This document shows positions 28,934 to 37,611 of a DNA stretch of 64,000 nucleotides, piece after piece. The stretch spans positions 1 through 64,000 of the forward strand of contig DATMNI010000028.1 of NCBI GenBank assembly GCA_035570275.1. Reading direction: 5' to 3'. A model generated the notes under the pieces. The model did no database searches, was not told the origin of the DNA, and saw nothing but the letters and a program-made list of their open reading frames with translations. Within the stretch, counting starts at the first letter, position 1, and each line of letters starts with the position of its first letter. The stretch is from DATMNI01 sp035570275 (GTDB lineage: Bacteria; Acidobacteriota; Terriglobia; Bryobacterales; Bryobacteraceae). A program made the position numbers and the translations under genes.

Positions 28934-30148
28934 ATGCCACGAGCACCAATCGATCGCCGGTCCTGGCTGCGCGGCGCCCTCGCGACGGGGACGCTCTTCG
29001 GCTTGGATGCGCTGTTTACAGCCGAACGCACCGATGCGGCCGCGGTGGGGCCGAACGACAAGATCAAGGTCACAAAGGTGGAAGCGTTCGTTCTCAAGAA
29101 CTCATGGGTTTTCGTGAAGGTTTCGACCGATGCCGGCATTACCGGTTGGGGCGAAATGCTCAAGGACGATGCCAAGGCGTGCGCCGCGGGAGCGCTCGAA
29201 GTGGCGCGTTATCTGGTCGGCCAGGACCCCAATCGCGTGGTGTTTCACTGGCAGGCGATTCAGCGCGGGTCGTTTTATCGCGGCGGCCCGATCAAGACCG
29301 CCATCCAAAGCGGGATCGATCAGGCTCTCTGGGACATCAAGGGCAAAGTCTATGGCGTGCCGGTTTACAAGCTGCTCGGCGGCCCCACACGCGACCGGAT
29401 CCGGGTCTACGGTCAGGTCAACGCGGCTACCGGCGTCAACGCGATGAAAGTGGCGCCGAATGCGACGCGGGCGCCTTTCAAATACATCGAGGGGCAGAAG
29501 TTCGTGGCTGAAGTGGCGGAGCGTTTCAAAGCTCTGCGGGACCGTCAAGGTGCCGGCGTCGATATTGCCATCGATTTTCACGGGGCGGTGGAGCCTCCCA
29601 CGGCCTCGCTTCTCATCAAAGCGCTGGAGCCGTATCAGCCGTGGTTCTACGAAGAGATTGTTCAGCCTCTCAACGTGGACATGATGGCCGAGTTGGCAAA
29701 GAAGACCCACATCCCGCTCGCCACCGGTGAACGCATCTTTACGAAGTGGGGCTTCCGGGAGATTCTCGAGAAAAAGGCGGCTATGATCCTCCAGCCGGAC
29801 GTCTGCTACGCCGGCGGCATCACGGAACTCCGGCTCATTGCCGGGATGGCGGAGGCTTATTACTTGCCGATCGCGCCGCACAATCCGCAAGGACCGTGCT
29901 CGCTGGCGGCCAGCCTGCAGGTTGCCGCATCCATCCCGAACTTCCTCATCCAGGAGCGCGGCGATGCGGAGCACGCCAACCTCCTCGCCAAACCCTTGCC
30001 TCCGGTGAAGAACGGCCATCGCGACCTGCCGACCGAGCCGGGCCTCGGCATAACTATAGACGAAAACAAGCTGATGGCGCAGGTCGGCGAGCCCCAGGAG
30101 TACCGGACGCGTTACGACCCCGACGACGGTTCGGTCGTCGATTGGTAA
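28934..30148 (+). CDS. Mandelate racemase/muconate lactonizing family dehydratase, D-galactonate dehydratase-like, exported
   Basis: 404 aa from ATG 28934 (TAGGTGG upstream). It begins with a Tat leader containing DRRSWLRGALATGTLFGL, unusual for the normally cytoplasmic DgoD. The enolase-superfamily N-cap is followed by the barrel with acid/base and metal ligands: IDQALWDIKGKVYGVPVYKL, DIAIDFHG (Asp), FYEEIVQP (Glu), ATGERIF (Glu) and LPIAPHNPQGPCSLAASLQV (His). The order and spacing match galactonate-type acid sugar dehydratases, which remove water to form 2-keto-3-deoxy acids. A role on plant-derived sugar acids is inferred; the exact substrate needs assay. Confidence 0.87.
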   Translation: MPRAPIDRRSWLRGALATGTLFGLDALFTAERTDAAAVGPNDKIKVTKVEAFVLKNSWVFVKVSTDAGITGWGEMLKDDAKACAAGALEVARYLVGQDPNRVVFHWQAIQRGSFYRGGPIKTAIQSGIDQALWDIKGKVYGVPVYKLLGGPTRDRIRVYGQVNAATGVNAMKVAPNATRAPFKYIEGQKFVAEVAERFKALRDRQGAGVDIAIDFHGAVEPPTASLLIKALEPYQPWFYEEIVQPLNVDMMAELAKKTHIPLATGERIFTKWGFREILEKKAAMILQPDVCYAGGITELRLIAGMAEAYYLPIAPHNPQGPCSLAASLQVAASIPNFLIQERGDAEHANLLAKPLPPVKNGHRDLPTEPGLGITIDENKLMAQVGEPQEYRTRYDPDDGSVVDW

Positions 30149-30289
30149 TCCGCAATGGCACGCTGCCGCCCTCTCAAGCACACAATTGTATGTGACAGCA
30201 CAAAACTCTCCGACTGATAACGAAGGTCAACATTGTAACGTTGTGTGTTGGCCTGAATACTGGGCCTAGCCTCTGGAGGGCGATCAGAG

Positions 30290-30550
30290 ATGTACATGAT
30301 TATCAGATACCCGGTTGGGGTGGTCGTTGAAGGTGTGGTACTGGCGGAAGGAAGCAACCGCATGCGCGTCGCCGCGGCGGGTTTTCCGGACACCATCGAA
30401 TTGGAGCGCTCGGGCCCACAATGGTTTACTGCAGCTCGCCAGCCGGTTGAGTTCGATTTCCTTATGTCAAACGCCGGCCAGGAGGAGGGCGTTTCCGCTC
30501 CAAGTCCACTTCTGGCTGCCCGGGCCGCCGGTGACAACACAGGCGAGTAG
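30290..30550 (+). CDS. Small hypothetical protein
   Basis: 86 aa from ATG 30290 with GGAGG 12 bases upstream. It is beta-rich: MYMIIRYPVGVVVEGVVLAE, GSNRMRVAAAGFPDTIELER, GPQWFTAARQPVEFDFLMSN. No transmembrane helix or known motif. It looks like a real compact domain with a disordered tail (last 20 residues). No close neighbours suggest a role. Confidence 0.55.
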   Translation: MYMIIRYPVGVVVEGVVLAEGSNRMRVAAAGFPDTIELERSGPQWFTAARQPVEFDFLMSNAGQEEGVSAPSPLLAARAAGDNTGE

Positions 30551-30608
30551 TTTTTTTTGACGGATTTGCAGGCGCCTGCCATCCGGGATAGGAGCGTGGT
30601 TCGCTCTC

Positions 30609-31901
30609 GTGGTTCCGACGAAGGGTCGCGGCGGGTGCTCGCGGCCCTTCTCTTCTTCGGGGCTAATCCCGGCGCATTCGCAATCGGGGCGTCGCGCGGT
30701 GGCAACTGGAGCCGCGGTAGCCGCCGCGACTGAGTCTGCTCAGCGTCATACTGTTAGTTTGTCCCCACTAGTCAAACCGCCCCGCCCCGCCTGGGCTCAG
30801 TGGATCGGCCCGGAGACGCTCATCTCGCAGGTTCGTGGCACGGCCCCATTCCTGGAGCCGCGCCTGGGCGCTACCGAGCCCGGCCGACTCATCGAACTCG
30901 GCCAGTCGCCCGACGGCTTTCTGCGCATTCTGGCCAGTTGGGAGAACATCCTGCGCCCCAACCTGAACCCCGAGGAACAGTTGCAGGACTACTTCGCCTT
31001 CTGCCTGGCCTGTCACCACGCCACCGTCGCCACGTTCGTGCCGACCGATGTCGATACCAAAATCCGCGGCATCGTCTGGCGCGAATCGCGCGACCCCGAC
31101 GTGCTGCGGCCCATGCTGCGCCTGGCGCTGGCCTCGCGCGCCTGGACTGAAGACGGCATCTCGATTCGCGCCATCCGCGGCGTCAGCGGCCACAACGGCG
31201 AACAGTGGAGCGCCATTGCGGCCGGACTGGGCCGCCTGCTGGAACTCGGCGATACCGCTACCGCCGAAGAAGCGCAGGCCGCCATCGAAGCCGAGATCGA
31301 TCGGGAACAGGCGGTCTTCGATGAAGTCGCCGCGGAACCGGGCGGCGAACTCGACCTGTTGCGCCTCTCGATGACCCTGGCGCACAACCGCGGCGATCTG
31401 ACTCAAGGCATGGGCTTCTGGAAGTGTACCCCGTTGACCGCGCCGGTGATGGAACATTTATCCGAGCGCGGACGCTTCGGGCTCGCTGTCCGGGTGTATC
31501 AACACACCGGGATCTCGGCCGAAGGCCACCGGCACTATCCCCTGCGCGCGGTGAAGGCGCTGCGCCGGTCGGCGGCCACACTGCTGCCGCTATGCCCGTT
31601 TCTGGACGAGTGGGGCGGCGTGGTGGCCGAACTGGAAGAAAGCCACGAAGTGCTGACGGCGCTGGTGGGCGGTTGCCACAAGGTACCGGGGCAGCAAGGC
31701 TACTACCGCGCCATCGCCGGCATGCGGGCCGCCTCCTCCGGCAAGTTCGAACGCGCGGCCGCGCGCATGCCCAACGGGGCGCAGCGTCTGCTGCGCGAAG
31801 CCGACCTGCGCAAACTAATCGATGTGCCGCGCGTTTCCTTCGAATCCATGATGCGCAAGCGCGCCCGCGCGGCCCTGGCAATGTTCAGCGGGAAAGACTG
31901 A
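30609..31901 (+). CDS. Hypothetical protein, start uncertain
   Basis: Up to 430 aa from GTG 30609; the first 50 residues have low protein character, and GTG 30699 or TTG 30759 are more likely starts. The rest is a soluble protein with conserved-looking stretches PAWAQWIGPETLISQVRGTA, YFAFCLACHHATVATFVPTD, GFWKCTPLTAPVMEHLSERG and FLDEWGGVVAELEESHEVLT. Many acidic helices are present and no transmembrane segment. I do not recognise a family or catalytic motif. Confidence 0.65.
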   Translation: MVPTKGRGGCSRPFSSSGLIPAHSQSGRRAVATGAAVAAATESAQRHTVSLSPLVKPPRPAWAQWIGPETLISQVRGTAPFLEPRLGATEPGRLIELGQSPDGFLRILASWENILRPNLNPEEQLQDYFAFCLACHHATVATFVPTDVDTKIRGIVWRESRDPDVLRPMLRLALASRAWTEDGISIRAIRGVSGHNGEQWSAIAAGLGRLLELGDTATAEEAQAAIEAEIDREQAVFDEVAAEPGGELDLLRLSMTLAHNRGDLTQGMGFWKCTPLTAPVMEHLSERGRFGLAVRVYQHTGISAEGHRHYPLRAVKALRRSAATLLPLCPFLDEWGGVVAELEESHEVLTALVGGCHKVPGQQGYYRAIAGMRAASSGKFERAAARMPNGAQRLLREADLRKLIDVPRVSFESMMRKRARAALAMFSGKD

Positions 31902-32083
31902 CGCTCAGCCCTTGTCGGCCGGGCGCGGGCATCACGCTCCGTAGTCCCCGGCCCCCGGCTTCCTAACCCCAGCCCCGAATCGGTCGCACGCCGCCCATTA
32001 GTACTATTAGTACTGTAGCAAACGGGGTTCGGATCGGTTCCATGCGCTAGTATGTAAGATACAGTACGAACAGATCCAAACCC

Positions 32084-35000
32084 ATGTCATTTCTCCGCGG
32101 TTTCTTTCTTGTAGCCTTTCTGTCCGTTTGCGCCCACGGTCAGCCGGTCGTCTCCCCGGTTTTCCCTTCCGGTCAGGATCCCACCGGGCCTCGGCGCATT
32201 CCCGATTTCCTTCGTACCGCGGCGGTTCCTGCCCCCTGGGCTGCCGCCCCGCTCTCGGCTGCCGAGGCCCAGGTCCAGCGTCACGGGCCTCTGGTACAGA
32301 AGGGTGTCCGCCGCGCAGTTCCAGCCGCTGCCTTGCGTCCCAACCTGGTCTCCATGGCTGACGGCCGTACCGTATTGACCCTGGCGGTGGCTTCCCCGGG
32401 GGCCACCCGCGTGCGCATCCACTTCACGAATTTCCGCGCCGGCGCCGGCCAGGTCTGGGTCTTCGCCGCCGGTGACGAATTCGCCTTCGCGCCTTATACC
32501 GGCAGCGGCCCCAACCGCGATGGCGAGTTCTGGGCCGCCGCCGTCAATTCCGATACCGCCATCATCGCCTACACCGCTCCCGCCGGCCAGACACCTGCCC
32601 AGCCTCCGTTTACCGTGGATGCCCTGGTTCACGAATGGGCCGCCACCGCCGCCGGTGCCCCAAATGCAACCGGTGCCCCCAATGCAACCGGTGCCCCCAA
32701 TGCAACTGGCGCCGGATCTTGCGAGATGGACGCCGCCTGCTTCCCCGATTTCCGAACCGCCGCCACCGCCGTGGTGCGCTACAGCTTCATCCGCGATGCC
32801 CCCGATAACGGCAGCTACGTCTGCTCCGGCGCCATGGTCAATACCATCGGCAAGTCGCTCAAGCCCTACATGCTCACCGCGCACCACTGCATCGCCAGCG
32901 ATTCCGAAGCCAAGACCGTCGAAGCCAGCTTTCTGTACCAGGCCGCCTCTTGCAATGGCGCACCCCCCAACCTCGGCGCGTCCGCAGTCCCCACCGTGCT
33001 CGGCGGCTCCTATCTGGCCGGCGACGTCATAGCCAACGGAGATTGGGCGCTGCTCCTGCTGCCCTCCGTCCCCGGAGGCGTGGCGTTTCTGAACTGGAAC
33101 GTGGCGCTCGATGCCGCGGCTTCGGTCACCGGCATCCATCACCCGGAAGGCTCCTATACCCGAATCGCCCAGGGAAGCCGCACCGCCGACCAGGGGATCG
33201 CCATCGGCAGTGAAACCGGGCCGGCCGGCGCCTACTATCAGGTCGCCTGGTCCACCGGAATTACCGAGGAAGGCTCCTCCGGTTCGCCGCTGCTCAATGC
33301 CAACCAGGAAATAGTCGGCACCCTCACCGGTGGTCCGGTAATTCCGTCCGGAGCCAATGCATGCAGCGTCAAACCCGCCGGCATCTACGGCCGCTTCACC
33401 AACGCCTTTCCCAACGTCAAATCTTATTTGCAGGACGCGCCACCCGCTACCGTCTCGGCCGATACCGCCGGCCTCAGGTTCCAGGTGAACGATGGCGTGG
33501 TCGCCGACCCCACGCAACAGAAGATCGGCATCACCACGCTGGCCGCCACGCCTCTCGGCTACGCGGTCCAGGCCAACCGTCCCTGGATCAAAGTACCCAC
33601 AAACGGCACGGTCTTAGCCGGGTCGCCCGCGTCGCTGGCGGTTTCCATCGACCCCGCCGGGCTCGGTACCGCGGGAAACTATTCGGGCAGCATCACCGTC
33701 GCGCTGCCCACCGGCGGCAGCGTCATCATCCCGGTGGTGGTGGCCAGCGTGGTCACCAGATCCAACGTTTCGGTCAGCGTCTCTCCCAATCCCGTGTATC
33801 AGTTGACGGATCCGTCGGGCACGGCCTGGACCTACACCGTGACCGTGAAGGAGACCGCCGGCATGAACACCCGCATCACGGGCTTCAAGGTAGACGGTTC
33901 CGACCTAACCGCGCAAGTGCAAAGCGCGTTCGGCGCCAACCTCGCTGCTTCTTCTGGTTTCTCAACCGGTGTCCGCTCCCCCAACGCCACCGTTCCCAGC
34001 ACCCATACCGTGGAAGTGGATGGCGCGGACGACGCCACCGGCTACACCTGGCAGCAGACCGTGCCGGTGCAGTTCCTGGGGCCGGCAAAACAGGCCGTCC
34101 TCAGCCTTATCAGTACGCCCGACCCCATTCGCGAAGACGATGCCGCGCCCGCCAACTGCACCTGGAAGCAACAGCTCAAACTCTCCGAATCGGGCGGATT
34201 CGCAGTTCAACTCAACCGCTTCGTGATGGGCAACAACGATTTGACCGCATCCATCGCCGGCGTCTTCGGCAGCACCAACTTCGCCGCGGGGCAGACCGCC
34301 GGCGCGGGCATCTGCTGGTCCAACCTCAATCCGCCGGTCAGCCTGGCGATGGAACTCGATGGCACCGATAGCGCGGGCAACGCCATCGTCGCCAGGACCA
34401 CGGCGAACTTCTCCGGACCGCTGCCGGGCACCGCGCCGCTCAATCTCTTTCCTGGAGTGGTGTCGGTTGGCGCCGCCTCCGGTGGGGCTGCTGCGTTCAC
34501 CTCCACGGTCGCCATCGATGCAGGCGGCTCCAACGCGGCCTGGACGGCCAACACCAATGCGGTTTCCTGGCTGACCGGGGCGCCGGCATCGGGAACGGGC
34601 AACGGCACATTCACCCTGACCGTCAATCCCGCGGGCCTTGCCAACGGCACTTACACTTCGGCCGTGGTGGTTCAGTCCGCCAACACCACGCCACAGATTC
34701 AGGCCATCCCAGTCTACCTGCAGGTCGGTCCGGCGCCCGCGGCGCCCAGCATCTCCGATGGCGGCTTTACGAACGGCGCTTCCTTCAAGACAACCATCGC
34801 ACCCGGTTCGCTGATCAGCATCTTCGGAAGCAACCTCGCCACCAGCGGCGGTTCCGCGACCACGGTTCCCTTGCCAGTGTACGGCAACAGCACCTCGGTC
34901 ACTATCGATGGGTACGCCGTTCCGCTCAAAGATATCTTCCCCACGCAGTTGAACGTGCAGGTGCCGTGGGAAGTGAAGCCGGGCACCGTGCAGGTGACGG

Positions 35001-35410
35001 TGAACGTCGCCGGGCGCACCGACACCAAGCCCATGCAGGTGGTGCCAGTGGCTCCCGGCATCTTCATGGATGCCGCCACCAGCCGTCTGGTGCCGTTTTC
35101 CACCGGCCATCGCGGCGACTATATGATCCTGTTCATTACCGGCCAGGGCACAGTTTCGCCAACCGTCCCCACCGGCGCCGGGCCGTGGGCCGGAACCGCG
35201 CTGGCTCAGTTGCCGGTGCCGGTCCAGTCCGTCCAGGTGACCATCGGCGGCGTCACCGCCCCAGTCCTGTTTGCCGGAATTCCGGCTGGCCTGGTGGGTG
35301 TGACGCAGATCAACTTCCAGATTCCCCCCACTGCCACGCTGGGCGACCAGCCCCTGGTGGTCACCGTGGGCGACCAGAAGAGCCAGGCCGCCACGGTCAC
35401 CGTGCAGTAG
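32084..35410 (+). CDS. Large secreted trypsin-like serine protease with Ig-like modules and Solibacter-type C-terminal domain
   Basis: 1108 aa with signal peptide (cleavage near AHGQP). After a beta region (80-190) and a GAPNAT triplet, an S1-type protease domain spans about 205-455. His is in YMLTAHHCIASD, Asp in VIANGDWALLLLPSVPG and Ser in ITEEGSSGSPLLNANQEIVG, the order of lysyl-endopeptidase-type enzymes. Ig/BACON-like beta modules follow (about 470-890; AANPxG-type turns such as SLAVSIDPAGLGTAGNYSGS and TLTVNPAGLANGTYTSAVVV). The last 215 residues are the TIGR03437 type (GGFTNGASFKTTIAPGSLIS, ISIFGSNLA, QLNVQVPWEV, VTQINFQIPP), known from Solibacter. Likely an extracellular or surface peptidase. 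Confidence 0.88.
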   Translation: MSFLRGFFLVAFLSVCAHGQPVVSPVFPSGQDPTGPRRIPDFLRTAAVPAPWAAAPLSAAEAQVQRHGPLVQKGVRRAVPAAALRPNLVSMADGRTVLTLAVASPGATRVRIHFTNFRAGAGQVWVFAAGDEFAFAPYTGSGPNRDGEFWAAAVNSDTAIIAYTAPAGQTPAQPPFTVDALVHEWAATAAGAPNATGAPNATGAPNATGAGSCEMDAACFPDFRTAATAVVRYSFIRDAPDNGSYVCSGAMVNTIGKSLKPYMLTAHHCIASDSEAKTVEASFLYQAASCNGAPPNLGASAVPTVLGGSYLAGDVIANGDWALLLLPSVPGGVAFLNWNVALDAAASVTGIHHPEGSYTRIAQGSRTADQGIAIGSETGPAGAYYQVAWSTGITEEGSSGSPLLNANQEIVGTLTGGPVIPSGANACSVKPAGIYGRFTNAFPNVKSYLQDAPPATVSADTAGLRFQVNDGVVADPTQQKIGITTLAATPLGYAVQANRPWIKVPTNGTVLAGSPASLAVSIDPAGLGTAGNYSGSITVALPTGGSVIIPVVVASVVTRSNVSVSVSPNPVYQLTDPSGTAWTYTVTVKETAGMNTRITGFKVDGSDLTAQVQSAFGANLAASSGFSTGVRSPNATVPSTHTVEVDGADDATGYTWQQTVPVQFLGPAKQAVLSLISTPDPIREDDAAPANCTWKQQLKLSESGGFAVQLNRFVMGNNDLTASIAGVFGSTNFAAGQTAGAGICWSNLNPPVSLAMELDGTDSAGNAIVARTTANFSGPLPGTAPLNLFPGVVSVGAASGGAAAFTSTVAIDAGGSNAAWTANTNAVSWLTGAPASGTGNGTFTLTVNPAGLANGTYTSAVVVQSANTTPQIQAIPVYLQVGPAPAAPSISDGGFTNGASFKTTIAPGSLISIFGSNLATSGGSATTVPLPVYGNSTSVTIDGYAVPLKDIFPTQLNVQVPWEVKPGTVQVTVNVAGRTDTKPMQVVPVAPGIFMDAATSRLVPFSTGHRGDYMILFITGQGTVSPTVPTGAGPWAGTALAQLPVPVQSVQVTIGGVTAPVLFAGIPAGLVGVTQINFQIPPTATLGDQPLVVTVGDQKSQAATVTVQ
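32654..32707 (+). repeat. Three in-frame 18-bp units encoding GAPNAT
   Basis: GGTGCCCCNAATGCAACC is repeated three times without interruption and adds GAPNATGAPNATGAPNAT to the linker just before the protease domain. Copy number is likely variable between strains. Confidence 0.9.
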
Positions 35411-35955
35411 GGCCGCAAAAAACGGAGACAAGCATGTCCCAGCGGGCAATTGTCGGCAACTAAGTCTTTTATTTCCAATGCGGCCAAAAGCTATGGAGAC
35501 ATGCATGTCCCCGCAGGCGCCTGGAACCTGATGAATCAGGCCAGCGGAGTGGATGATGGCCCGTCTTCCATCCACCGGCCGGGCGCGACGCGGCAGGTGA
35601 CGCGCCAGGTGACGCGGCAGGTGAGGATGCTCGCCGACGCGCCGGAAGCAACATGGGGCCGCCTCCATCGGAGCGACTCAGTTTCGGTCGCCGGCCGGCT
35701 TTTCGGTCGCAGGCCGGCGGAAAGGCTGCGACGCCCCGAGTCTCGCATCCTTGACAGCGGCGAGGCAGTCATCCGGAATCTCACGCGCGAACGCTACGAT
35801 TTGCGAACGGTCGGGCCTCAAGTCATGGATGCCGATACCGCGGAACGCGCCCCATCAGCCGGGAGAGTACCGGCGGCCCCAGGCCAACACCCGGCGTAAG
35901 ATTATGCTTGACTCCGCCCTTAGGTCAGCCCCCAAGATGTCGAGGAGGGATCGGA
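35411..35955. other. Gene-free stretch with palindromes and a 12-bp tandem repeat
   Basis: No supportable gene is seen in 545 bases. GGAGACAAGCATGTCCC (35424-35440) and GGAGACATGCATGTCCC (35495-35511) are near-identical palindromic units 71 bases apart. At 35590-35625 GCGGCAGGTGAC is repeated three times. A ribosome site for the next gene (AGGAGG) lies at 35942-35947. Confidence 0.7.
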
Positions 35956-37161
35956 ATGAGCAAGCTCTACCGGGTACATGAATTCGCCGAACTCGCGGGT
36001 GTCACGGTGAAGGCTCTGTATCATTATGACCGGCTGGGTTTGCTGAAACCCGGGCGATCGGGCGCCGGGTACCGGATGTACGCGGACCGCGATCTGGAAC
36101 GCCTGGAGCAGATTATTGCGCTGAAGTTTCTCGGCATCCCTCTCAAACAGATCGCGGTCGTGCTGGGCCGTGCCGCTCTCGAATTGCCGGACGCCTTGCG
36201 AATGCAGCGCCGGGCGATCGAGGAAAAGCAGGCGCTGCTAGGCCGTGCCATCCGCGCGATCCGCGCGGCGGAAGAGGCTCTCGAACCCGGCAAACCGGCC
36301 GACCCCGCGATCCTGAAACGCATCATCGAGGTAATCGACATGCAGAACGACATCGAAGCGATGAAGAAGTATTACGGCACTGCCGAGGCGTGGGAGCAGC
36401 GCCGGCGTTACCACGAGGAAGGGCCATCGCCCGAATGGAAGGAACTTTATCGCGATGTGCGGGCCTCGCTTGGGGAAGACCCGGCCAGTGAAAAGGCGCA
36501 GGCGCTGGCGGACCGCTGGCTGAACCTGTCGGTGAGAGCCTGGAGCGGCGACCCTGAAGTCCAAACGCCCAACGTGACCGCCTGGATGGACCGGGAACAC
36601 TGGCCGGCCACGATGAAACAGAGAATCGCGGAGTTCCGTCTCGAAGAGGTCACGGAATTCATCAGGCAGGCGGCCTGGTCCTCCCGCAGAAAATATTTCA
36701 GCCAGGAGGCCTGGGCCAAGGTGGTGAATTTGAGGGACGAGATGAGGAACCAGGCCGCGGAGGATTTGTCGCGCTCCTGGCAGGCCCAGGTGGATCTCTT
36801 CCGCGACGTCGAAGCCTCGCTTGCGGAAGACATGCGGGCGAAAGACCCGGCGGGCGAACCGGCTCAGGCGCTCGCCGCTCGTTGGCTGGTGCTCGTCGAT
36901 GGGACCAGCGGCGGAAATCCCGAGGTCAAAGCTGGCGTGATGCAGGCTTGGGCCGACCGGAGGAATTGGACGGCCACGCTGCGCTGGCAAATGGAGGCCG
37001 CGTATGGGACGACATCCGAGCGGTTCGAGAAGGTCGCGGCGTTCATCGACGCCGCGCTGGCCTGCGCGGGGCACGCACACGCGGCGCCACTCCCGACGCC
37101 ACTCACCGCCCCACTCACCACTGGGCCGCCGACCGCACAATCGTCACCAGGTTCCAGGTGA
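35956..37161 (+). CDS. MerR-family regulator with two TipAS-like ligand domains
   Basis: About 401 aa from ATG 35956 with AGGAGG nearby. The MerR HTH is plain: LYRVHEFAELAGVTVKALYH, YDRLGLLKPGRSGAGYRMYA, DLERLEQIIALKFLGIPLKQ. A dimerisation helix precedes two copies of a TipAS-type antibiotic-recognition helical domain: about 150-255 (KYYGTAEAWEQRRRYHEEGP, QALADRWLNLSVRAWSGDPE) and about 260-370 (KYFSQEAWAKVVNLRDEM, QALAARWLVLVDGTSGGNPE). The doubling is unusual; TipA has one. It probably binds a hydrophobic drug or peptide and activates a promoter, but no efflux gene follows immediately. Its 3' end overlaps the convergent membrane-protein gene by 47 bases. Confidence 0.87.
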   Translation: MSKLYRVHEFAELAGVTVKALYHYDRLGLLKPGRSGAGYRMYADRDLERLEQIIALKFLGIPLKQIAVVLGRAALELPDALRMQRRAIEEKQALLGRAIRAIRAAEEALEPGKPADPAILKRIIEVIDMQNDIEAMKKYYGTAEAWEQRRRYHEEGPSPEWKELYRDVRASLGEDPASEKAQALADRWLNLSVRAWSGDPEVQTPNVTAWMDREHWPATMKQRIAEFRLEEVTEFIRQAAWSSRRKYFSQEAWAKVVNLRDEMRNQAAEDLSRSWQAQVDLFRDVEASLAEDMRAKDPAGEPAQALAARWLVLVDGTSGGNPEVKAGVMQAWADRRNWTATLRWQMEAAYGTTSERFEKVAAFIDAALACAGHAHAAPLPTPLTAPLTTGPPTAQSSPGSR

Positions 37162-37444
37162 CCACCGCCGCGAACCAGTAGTTCAGGAACACGATCACGC
37201 GCTGGCGCTTGTACCGGATCGCGGCCATCACCAGCAGGACCGCGAAGCACTTCGCCAGAAGCAGTCCAGCCACCGGGCCGAGCCGGATCAACCGGCCCAC
37301 GAACAGGCTGGCTTCGCCCGCACCCAGGCGCAGACCGATCAGGGTGGTCAGCGCATCCAGCGCTTGCAACGAAAAGAAAACCGCCAACGAAGGCGTGGGG
37401 AATTCCCTGCGGGTGAGGAACGGGATCATGGTCGTTCTTGTCAT
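37115..37444 (-). CDS. Small membrane protein, DUF5658-like
   Basis: 109 aa with four hydrophobic stretches: PSLAVFFSLQALDALTTLIG, RLIRLGPVAGLLLAKCFAVL, VLLVMAAIRYKRQRVIV and VFLNYWFAAVVTWNLVTI. The DALTTL motif in helix one fits the small DUF5658 family of unknown function. Start at 37444 or 37429. It overlaps the convergent MerR gene. Confidence 0.65.
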   Translation of the reverse strand: MTRTTMIPFLTRREFPTPSLAVFFSLQALDALTTLIGLRLGAGEASLFVGRLIRLGPVAGLLLAKCFAVLLVMAAIRYKRQRVIVFLNYWFAAVVTWNLVTIVRSAAQW

Positions 37445-37611
37445 TGTTCCAGCCCGCGGCGTGGATCTTCCAGATTGTCTTTGGTTAGGGCCAAAACCCT
37501 GCTACCGGCGGTTGACGCCGGGATGGTTGAATCGACCATGCGAATCCCGACAGTATGTGGCCGGCAAGCCCGTAGTATGGCCAGCTAAGATAGTGTCTTG
37601 GAGATCGTCAT

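Noticed and set aside
33962..35668. 568-codon minus-strand open frame
   Set aside because: Antisense to the secreted protease gene, which shows a full catalytic triad and known C-terminal domain.
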